Assembly (NCBI GenBank): GCA_964549155.1
Contig: CAZJUG010000005.1
Span: 1-36,841 of the forward strand
DNA from: CAKZRD01 sp964549155
GTDB lineage: Archaea; Nanobdellota; Nanobdellia; Pacearchaeales; GW2011-AR1
Length of the DNA stretch: 36,841 nt
Reading direction: 5' to 3'
In this document: positions 31,216 to 36,841 of the stretch, one piece after another
How the letters are laid out: each line of letters starts with the position of its first letter
Position numbering within the stretch: position 1 is the stretch's first letter
Made by a program: the position numbers and the translations under genes
Notes under the pieces: generated by a model
What the model was told of the DNA's origin: nothing
Seen by the model: the letters and a program-made list of their open reading frames with translations, nothing else
Databases searched by the model: none

Positions 31216-31611
31216 ATGGAGAATTCCACCCCAATTCAAAAAACAAAGGTGTTCAGAGTAAAGGTAGATCTGGAAAAAGGCCAGCTTTTTGAAGAACAAT
31301 GCCAAAATGAAAATTCCAATGTAAATGCGAAGTTAAAGGAATTTATAGAATCTTATTTGAAAGAACAGAAGAAATTCTTCTTGGCAGGGAAAAACAAAAT
31401 AGAATACAATAAAATGAAAAACAGCTTTGAGTGGTCGGCTGAATTGGACTTGGGCAAAAAAATTACGTTACTAGAAAATTTATCTTTAGAATTTTTGATG
31501 AATTTGAAAGAGGAGATAGTTTCGACAGTTCAAGAAAGAAATGAATGGGTCCATCATAGAAATCCAAGTTCTATAGCTATTCCAAGTGAATTGCTTGGAG
31601 GAACAAAATGA
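31216..31611 (+). CDS. Hypothetical island protein, 131 aa
   Basis: Not recognised. The start MENSTPIQKTKVFRVKVD is beta-like; a helical stretch with charged residues follows (NAKLKEFIESYLKEQKK), then a second helical part and an ending EWVHHRNPSSIAIPSELL. There are no Cys pairs or membrane segments. It overlaps the Bro-N gene by 4 nt (ATGA), so the two may be functionally paired. Confidence 0.65.
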   Translation: MENSTPIQKTKVFRVKVDLEKGQLFEEQCQNENSNVNAKLKEFIESYLKEQKKFFLAGKNKIEYNKMKNSFEWSAELDLGKKITLLENLSLEFLMNLKEEIVSTVQERNEWVHHRNPSSIAIPSELLGGTK

Positions 31612-32453
31612 GTATTGTTGTGTTCAATAACAAGCGAATAAGAAGAAAACTAGTCGATGGAGAATGGTTTTATTCAGTTGTTGATGTTGTGGGGGTTCTG
31701 GCTGAAAGTGAAAATCCGAGAGATTATTGGTACAAATTAAAAGTAAGAGAAAAAGAATCCTCCGGAATTGAACTGTCGACATTTTGTCGACAGTTGAAAC
31801 TTGTCGCAGAAGATGGCAAGTTAAGAGAGACAGATTGTGCAGATAAAGAAGCACTATTTAGAATAATCCAGTCAATTCCTTCCAAGAAGGCAGAGCCTTT
31901 CAAATTATGGCTCGCAAGAGTTGGAAGTGAAAGGATTGATGAAATTGAGAATCCCGAGCTTGCTCAAGAAAGGATGAAAGAGCTTTATGAAAAGAAAGGC
32001 TATTCAAAAGACTGGATTGATAAGAGATTGAGGGGGATTGCGGTTCGTCAATCTCTTACAGATGAGTGGAAGAAAAGGGGTGTGGAAGAGCCGATTGAAT
32101 TTGCTATTTTAACTAATGAAATTAGCAAGGCCGCTTTTGGAAAAACAATTGAAGAGTATAAAAAATTCAAGAAATTGAAAGATGAGAATCTGAGAGATCA
32201 TATGACTGACATTGAACTAATTTTTAATATGCTTGGAGAAGCTTCCACGACAGAAATAGAAAAAGTTCAAAATCCTTCTGAATTTGATGAACACTTGGTT
32301 GTTTCAAGGAAGGGGGGAGAGGTTGCTAAGATTGCTAGAGAGAAATTAGAACAAGAAATAGGAGAAGAGATTGTTAGTGAGGAAAACTATTTGGATGAAG
32401 AAGAGAGATTTGCTCGAAAGAAAAGAAAGAAGAAATTGGCGGTGATGGGATGA
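31608..32453 (+). CDS. Bro-N domain protein (phage antirepressor / DNA damage-linked type)
   Basis: A 281-residue protein. The Bro-N domain spans about residues 1-110 (WFYSVVDVVGVLAESENPRD, then PSKKAEPFKLWLARVG). The long conserved C-terminal part includes DWIDKRLRGIAVRQSL, EFAILTNEISKAAFG, DHMTDIELIFNMLGEASTTEI and a late ENYLDEEERF. This longer family is common in bacterial and archaeal genomes and is often near type I restriction genes; its function is unknown. Transfer between domains is likely. It overlaps both neighbours by 4 nt. Confidence 0.87.
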   Translation: MSIVVFNNKRIRRKLVDGEWFYSVVDVVGVLAESENPRDYWYKLKVREKESSGIELSTFCRQLKLVAEDGKLRETDCADKEALFRIIQSIPSKKAEPFKLWLARVGSERIDEIENPELAQERMKELYEKKGYSKDWIDKRLRGIAVRQSLTDEWKKRGVEEPIEFAILTNEISKAAFGKTIEEYKKFKKLKDENLRDHMTDIELIFNMLGEASTTEIEKVQNPSEFDEHLVVSRKGGEVAKIAREKLEQEIGEEIVSEENYLDEEERFARKKRKKKLAVMG

Positions 32454-32665
32454 GTGAACCAATAGACAGAATAGTAATCTTTGAGGATAAGATTCGTGGA
32501 GATCTCTCTAGATGTAATATCTGCCAGATTAATTTTACAGCGATTCAGCCATGTATTGTTTGCTCGGCAATAATTGAGAAACAAAATAAACTCGGAAGAA
32601 GATTAAACAAAGAAGAGTTTGAAGAGTTGAGGGAATGGTTTATGGGGGTAAAAGGTGGAAGATAA
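32450..32665 (+). CDS. Small protein with two Cys pairs, 71 aa
   Basis: A 71-residue protein with CNIC and CIVC pairs about 14 residues apart, a plausible zinc ribbon, followed by a helical LNKEEFEELREWFMG segment. Family not recognised. The ATG overlaps the Bro-N stop (ATGA) and its own end overlaps the next start by 11 nt. Confidence 0.6.
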   Translation: MSEPIDRIVIFEDKIRGDLSRCNICQINFTAIQPCIVCSAIIEKQNKLGRRLNKEEFEELREWFMGVKGGR

Positions 32666-33377
32666 AAAAACAGAAGCCAGAAAGAATGTCAATAACATAT
32701 TATTTTCTAAGATTTTAGATTTTATAGAACATTTTTATCCAGGCATATATGAAGAATCCCAAGAAGAATATATTAAAGAGGATGAAGACCGATTTAAAGT
32801 ATTAAAAGACAAACAAAATTTCCAAGAAGATTATAACGCTTGGTTTTTGACGAAGATGCTCCTACCTAATGGAGTTAGTGTTGTGCAAATGGCAAAATCC
32901 TTCCCAGATAGTTATTTTACAAGAGATGAGAAGAAAATGCTAAACAACTTGTTTAACTATAATGAATCTTTATTTACGATATTATCAGTTTCTAAAGATA
33001 ACAAAAACTATGAAATCATGGATTTTGCAGATAGTAAAATTTACAAAATTAAAACATTTGATTTGCCGAATAAGTTCAAGAAGGGAGATATAATCAGTGC
33101 ATTTATTGTGAGGGATATAGAAAATTCTTATTTTTTTCTTGGAGGAATTGTTTCTTGGAATGTTACAAATAAATTAGAGTTTGTTTCGGCTTTCATGATG
33201 AAAAAAAAGCTTGAGGAAGCTTTAAGGAAGAGGAGAAATCAGATTGAAATTGATTGGGAGATAGAAAGGGAAGAGCCTGAAAATAAAGAAGATTTATGGG
33301 AAGAGAAGACTAAGATAAATGGTGTTTGGGTTGATGATAAAACTGGAAAAGTCTTGGAGGGTGAAGATGAAGACTGA
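32655..33377 (+). CDS. Hypothetical island protein, 240 aa
   Basis: Not recognised. GTG start inside the preceding gene. The N-terminal half is helical and acidic (IEHFYPGIYEESQEEYIKED), a middle beta-rich segment reads FTILSVSKDNKNYEIMDFAD and continues with KFKKGDIISAFIVRD, resembling a small barrel, and the end is highly charged (EIEREEPENKEDLWEEKT). No catalytic motif. It overlaps the membrane gene downstream by 11 nt. Confidence 0.65.
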   Translation: MEDKKTEARKNVNNILFSKILDFIEHFYPGIYEESQEEYIKEDEDRFKVLKDKQNFQEDYNAWFLTKMLLPNGVSVVQMAKSFPDSYFTRDEKKMLNNLFNYNESLFTILSVSKDNKNYEIMDFADSKIYKIKTFDLPNKFKKGDIISAFIVRDIENSYFFLGGIVSWNVTNKLEFVSAFMMKKKLEEALRKRRNQIEIDWEIEREEPENKEDLWEEKTKINGVWVDDKTGKVLEGEDED

Positions 33378-33552
33378 AGAGATAATAGGTTTAATCTTCG
33401 GTGGATTTGTAATATTCTTACTTTTAGTTTATGGAGTTTTCTCCGATGTTTTGAAGGGATTTATCGGAGCATTTGGAGTTGGTTTTGGTTTGATTTTAGG
33501 AATTTTATTTGTTTTGATGATTGTTTTAGGATTGATGGGGAAGAGGGGATGA
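33367..33552 (+). CDS. Small membrane protein, 61 aa
   Basis: From the ATG at 33367 the product is almost all hydrophobic: two membrane segments (about residues 6-24 and 31-56), a short MKTEE start and a basic GKRG end. Not recognised. Its start lies 11 nt before the stop of the 240-residue gene and its end overlaps the helicase ATG by 4 nt. Small two-helix proteins are common effectors or anchors in defence operons, but that role is inference. Confidence 0.55.
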   Translation: MKTEEIIGLIFGGFVIFLLLVYGVFSDVLKGFIGAFGVGFGLILGILFVLMIVLGLMGKRG

Positions 33553-35450
33553 GCAAAATTTTATTAAACCCTGAGCAAGTAGATGCAATAAATACAAGTG
33601 AAGGCAATTTATTAATTCTTGCCAGTGCGGGCACAGGAAAGACTACAACCATTGTTGAAAGATATGTAAATCTGGTGGAGAATCAGGGAATTTCTCCAAA
33701 TCAAATAATGATGACTACGTTCACAAATAAAGCTGCAAAAGATATGATTGGAAAAATTAAAAAGAAAACAGACAAATTGCCCTATTTTATAGGAACCATG
33801 CATTCCCTATTTTTAAAGATATTAAGAGATCATGCTGAAAAATTAAATATTAATTCTAATTTTACCCTATTAACTGAAGAAAGTGACAAAAAGAAATTAG
33901 TCAAGCTAGTCTTACTTGAAAAAAACATTGAACCAACTAAAAACAATATTTCCTATTTGTTAAGGAGAATTGAACAATTTAAAAATAGGGGCATAAATTC
34001 GGATGATTTAGATGAGGTTTTGGATGCCGAAGAGGAAAAACTCGTAGAGGAAGAAATAGAAGGAGAGTTTGTTAGGGTTACTTCTAGTATAAAACGTCTG
34101 GCTAATTTTGTATATAAGAAATATCAACAAAAATTAAGAAGCTTGAATAAACTAGACTTTGATGATATACTCCTGTTTATATATATTCTACTTGATAAGA
34201 ATAAAGAATTAAGAGAAGAATACAAAAACAAATTCAAAGCTATAATGGTAGATGAAGCTCAAGACTTAAATATTGTTCAAAGAAATATTTTAGAATTATT
34301 ACAAAGCAATAATCTTTGTTTGATCGGGGACGATTGTCAAAATATTTATGCATGGAGAGGTTCTTCAAATGAATTTATCTTTAGTTTTGATAAATCTCAT
34401 AAAAAAATTGTTTTAAAGGATAATCATCGCTCTTCGAGGAATATCATTTCTAATGTGAATAAAATAATAGATGAAATCGCTTTTAAAATAGACAAGAAAT
34501 TGGTGTGCACCAGGGAAGATGGGGAGGTTATCCGAATAAGAGAATTTAGAAGTTCGAGGGATGAATTATCATTTGTGGCTTTTGAAATAAAAAAGTTACT
34601 TCAATCCCAAGAAAAGCCAGAAGATATAGCCATTTTGTTTAGAACAAATAAGATAGGAAAACAAATGGAAAGGATTCTTAGAAAAAATAAGATTCCGTGT
34701 CATCTATCAAGAGCAAAAGGTTTTTTTGAGAGAGAAGAGATTAGGGACATCTTATCATTTATTAAATTAAAAATAAATCCAAAATCTTTCTTAGATTTTG
34801 AAAGATTGTTAGGGCTGGTTGAAGGTGTTGGAAAATCAAAACTAGAAGTTCTGAGTAAAATCGCATTAAAAGAAAAGATAGACGTTCGAGGGTCTTTAGA
34901 TTATTTGGATAAAATTAATCTCAAAGAGAGTACAAAAAAAAGCTTGGAATCGCTGAACTCTATATTAAAAGATAATAGTATTAATCCCGTGCTTTCTTTT
35001 TTAAACTTTTTTGAGTATAAATTAAAATTAGAAAAGAAATATCATGATACTCCTGAAAAGATAGAAGACAAATTAGAAAATATTGGAATTTTAGAAGAAT
35101 TTGTTAAAGATTATGAATTTAGTGAATTGGGAATAAGAGAGTTCTTAGATAGTTTAATTGATCTTGAGAGAAAAGAGAATGATAAAAACAAAATTGTTTT
35201 AACTACTATCCATAGTGCGAAAGGTTTGGAGTGGAAGCATGTTTATCTTGTCGGATGTAACGAGAATATATTGCCTTCGTATAGGGGAAGCTTAAGTAAA
35301 ATCAAGAGGGATGATGAACTTAGATTGTTTTATGTAGCCGTATCTAGGGCAAAGGATTTTTTAACAATAACTTATTCCTTGTTTAAAGATTTTGAGAATT
35401 TTGAACCCTCTCAATTTTTAGAGATAATCGAGGGAGATTTTGAAAGATGA
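33549..35450 (+). CDS. UvrD/PcrA-like superfamily 1A helicase
   Basis: A 633-residue helicase. Walker A reads ASAGTGKTTT (residues 25-34), motif Ia is MMTTFTNKAA, the DEAQ box is IMVDEAQDL (about 232-240), motif III is GDDCQNIYAWRG (about 260), motif IV is ILFRTNKIGKQME, motif V is TIHSAKGLEWKHVYL and motif VI FYVAVSRAK. It is somewhat shorter than chromosomal UvrD (about 720) and lacks an extra C-terminal domain. It overlaps the DUF3800 gene by 4 nt. This coupling and the island setting suggest a defence role rather than repair. Confidence 0.92.
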   Translation: MSKILLNPEQVDAINTSEGNLLILASAGTGKTTTIVERYVNLVENQGISPNQIMMTTFTNKAAKDMIGKIKKKTDKLPYFIGTMHSLFLKILRDHAEKLNINSNFTLLTEESDKKKLVKLVLLEKNIEPTKNNISYLLRRIEQFKNRGINSDDLDEVLDAEEEKLVEEEIEGEFVRVTSSIKRLANFVYKKYQQKLRSLNKLDFDDILLFIYILLDKNKELREEYKNKFKAIMVDEAQDLNIVQRNILELLQSNNLCLIGDDCQNIYAWRGSSNEFIFSFDKSHKKIVLKDNHRSSRNIISNVNKIIDEIAFKIDKKLVCTREDGEVIRIREFRSSRDELSFVAFEIKKLLQSQEKPEDIAILFRTNKIGKQMERILRKNKIPCHLSRAKGFFEREEIRDILSFIKLKINPKSFLDFERLLGLVEGVGKSKLEVLSKIALKEKIDVRGSLDYLDKINLKESTKKSLESLNSILKDNSINPVLSFLNFFEYKLKLEKKYHDTPEKIEDKLENIGILEEFVKDYEFSELGIREFLDSLIDLERKENDKNKIVLTTIHSAKGLEWKHVYLVGCNENILPSYRGSLSKIKRDDELRLFYVAVSRAKDFLTITYSLFKDFENFEPSQFLEIIEGDFER

Positions 35451-36424
35451 TAAATGAATCTGGATTAGAACTTAAAAATGAAAGCATTTCGGAGATTGAA
35501 ATATACTTTGATGAAATCGAGCCAGACGAAAAGAATTGCAACTATTTAATTTTGGGAGCATTATTTTTAGAAACTAATAACAAATCAAAGATTCTGAATA
35601 GATTACTGAATTATAGATGTTTAAATGATAAAAATATAAAATGGAGTAAAGAGTACACTACATGTCCCAATAAGGAATATTGCAGAGAAAAGTGGCACAA
35701 ACAAAACAATACAGAAATTCATTTTGTAGAAATCAGAAATGGATCAAGCTCATCACAAATAAAAATAGCTAAGAGATTAATAGAATTATACAAAGTAGAA
35801 AAAAGTCTTAAAATGGCGATATTATATATAGATTTGAAAAAACTCGATAAGTCTCTTTTTAATGACTCGAATGCTAACATATACAATAAATTTTTCAGAA
35901 CAATAATAAATTATGGATTAAAATGTTTTTACAATTTGAATAATAAAATTCAGATAAAAAATATTTTTTATGATAAAAAGGAGGAGCTTGAAAGACATAG
36001 TTTTTTCAAAGATTATAATTTTGATAAGCTAAAATACGAAACTAATGACAATGTTGAATTACTAGGTAAAATATTATTTATAGAGTCAGATCATAAAAGT
36101 GAGGGAAAATATTCAGATGAATCTAATTTTATCCAGTTAGTTGATTTAATGTTGGGCATCATTAGGCAGAATATTTTCTATGTTTCAAAAGATAAGATAA
36201 AATGTGATGTTGCTAGAACCCTCAGAAAAGAACTAAATGACTTACAAGAGAATAGACATTCGCATAATCGGCTTAAGATAAGCTTTTTTCCAAAAAATGG
36301 ACTTAAATCTGTGGTGGATTTAGATAATAAGATTTCAACAGAAAGAAAGGATGAGTTTTTATCTTTAGAAGACTTTAAATTAAACATGCCTGCTCAAGAG
36401 GCAGATTTGAGCAGATGGTTCTAA
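35447..36424 (+). CDS. DUF3800 family protein (putative nuclease)
   Basis: A 325-residue protein. It opens with IEIYFDEIEP, the Asp-Glu motif typical of DUF3800, has an IFYDKKEE segment near residue 173 with another conserved Asp, an ESDHKSEG loop near 212, and the characteristic late FIQLVDLMLGIIRQN (Gln230, Asp233, Gly237). The family is predicted to have an RNase H-like fold, and these acidic residues could bind metal. It starts inside the helicase stop codon, and hsdS starts one base after its own stop. The pair looks like a two-gene effector unit. Confidence 0.78.
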   Translation: MINESGLELKNESISEIEIYFDEIEPDEKNCNYLILGALFLETNNKSKILNRLLNYRCLNDKNIKWSKEYTTCPNKEYCREKWHKQNNTEIHFVEIRNGSSSSQIKIAKRLIELYKVEKSLKMAILYIDLKKLDKSLFNDSNANIYNKFFRTIINYGLKCFYNLNNKIQIKNIFYDKKEELERHSFFKDYNFDKLKYETNDNVELLGKILFIESDHKSEGKYSDESNFIQLVDLMLGIIRQNIFYVSKDKIKCDVARTLRKELNDLQENRHSHNRLKISFFPKNGLKSVVDLDNKISTERKDEFLSLEDFKLNMPAQEADLSRWF

Positions 36425-36425
36425 A

Positions 36426-36841
36426 ATGAAACCCTCTAATATCCCAACTGGCTGGCAAGAAGTTGAACTAGGCACCATAACAGAATGTTTAGATGGAAAA
36501 AGAATCCCTATAACGGAAGGGGACAGAAAAGGAGGAGATGTTCCTTATTATGGTGCAAATGGACAAGTTGGTCTGATTGACAAACCAATTTTTAATGAAG
36601 AACTACTATTAATCGCAGAAGACGGCGGAAGTTGGGGAAAAGGACAAAAATGCTCTTATATTATCAACGGAGAAGCATGGGTTAATAATCATGCTCATGT
36701 CTTAAGGATAATAAAATCAAAAGCAGAAATAAAATTCCTAATGTACTGGTTAAATAATTCTGATTTAAATAAATATATCTCCGGAACAACAAGGGGAAAA
36801 TTAAATCAAAAGATTATGAACAGAATAAAAATCCTCCTCCC
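36426..36841 (+). CDS. hsdS: Type I restriction specificity subunit HsdS, N-terminal fragment
   Basis: The window ends inside this gene after 138 codons. The product begins MKPSNIPTGWQEVELGTITE and shows a complete first half of a target recognition domain: PYYGANGQVGLID, EDGGSWGKGQKCSYI, AWVNNHAHVL and a late SGTTRGKLNQKIM ending in IKILLP. This matches HsdS, which reads the DNA target of a type I system. hsdM is expected beyond the right edge. Confidence 0.9.
   Translation, partial: MKPSNIPTGWQEVELGTITECLDGKRIPITEGDRKGGDVPYYGANGQVGLIDKPIFNEELLLIAEDGGSWGKGQKCSYIINGEAWVNNHAHVLRIIKSKAEIKFLMYWLNNSDLNKYISGTTRGKLNQKIMNRIKILL

Noticed and set aside
31216..32453. Toxin-antitoxin pair (131-aa protein and Bro-N)
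   Set aside because: Only gene overlap supports it; neither product resembles a known toxin or antitoxin.

Overview
The window looks like part of an AT-rich archaeal chromosome, most likely a small-genome DPANN lineage (Woesearchaeota/Pacearchaeota-like). The evidence is archaeal-type genes throughout: archaease with RtcB, archaeal AMP phosphorylase, ribosomal L1/L10/L12 stalk genes, L40e, aIF5A, RadB, TYW1, RpoN, RNase P subunit Rnp4, a SecE next to FtsZ, and archaeal TATA boxes centred about 25 nt before most start codons, which implies mostly leaderless mRNAs. The exact lineage is an inference; no 16S gene is present.

Layout. 1-4861: the start of rtcB, archaease, a PrcB-like membrane protein, an AI-2E family transporter coupled to AMP phosphorylase, then a membrane protein/cyclophilin operon. 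4904-6476: a SET-domain methyltransferase, tRNA-Ser(UGA) surrounded by partial copies of itself, and a hypothetical gene. 6477-8606: ribosomal operon L1-L10-(unknown 88 aa)-L12. 8652-20266: mostly housekeeping genes (TYW1, site-2 protease, L40e, aIF5A, FKBP, FtsZ, SecE, RadB, a MutS-family ATPase, DedA-like protein, CysS, pilin-like protein) plus two unknown small genes at 8902 and 9269 and a 30-residue Lys/Ala peptide. 20320-24485: an RNA-gene region with tRNA-Phe(GAA), RNase P RNA and 5S rRNA; between tRNA-Phe and RNase P RNA lies a four-gene cassette DUF5680 / radical SAM / SPL-like radical SAM / DUF5680. 24501-28366: Rnp4, RpoN and a MacB-type ABC exporter (one ATPase, two permeases). 28401-36841: a defence-like island with HsdR, a Bro-N protein, several unknown genes, a UvrD-like helicase overlapping a DUF3800 protein, and the start of HsdS, which runs off the end.

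The most unusual signal is not a protein. Both tRNA genes sit inside a broken outer copy of themselves. An upstream repeat of 56-59 bp duplicates the promoter plus the first 13-14 nt of the tRNA, and a downstream repeat duplicates the last 12-13 nt. The outer spans are 341 bp and 334 bp. The two loci share a related 21-23 nt hairpin (CAGAAA...TTTCTG) at or within 2 nt of an outer tRNA fragment. RNase P RNA shows a related pattern: its last 16 nt are repeated 154 bp downstream, each copy followed by a GNRA-capped stem-loop whose stems differ but still pair. This may be a family of small structured elements or a recombination process that targets structural-RNA gene ends. An assembly artefact must be excluded first.

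The two best protein-level candidates for undescribed systems are the DUF5680/radical SAM cassette and the UvrD-DUF3800 pair inside the type I restriction locus.
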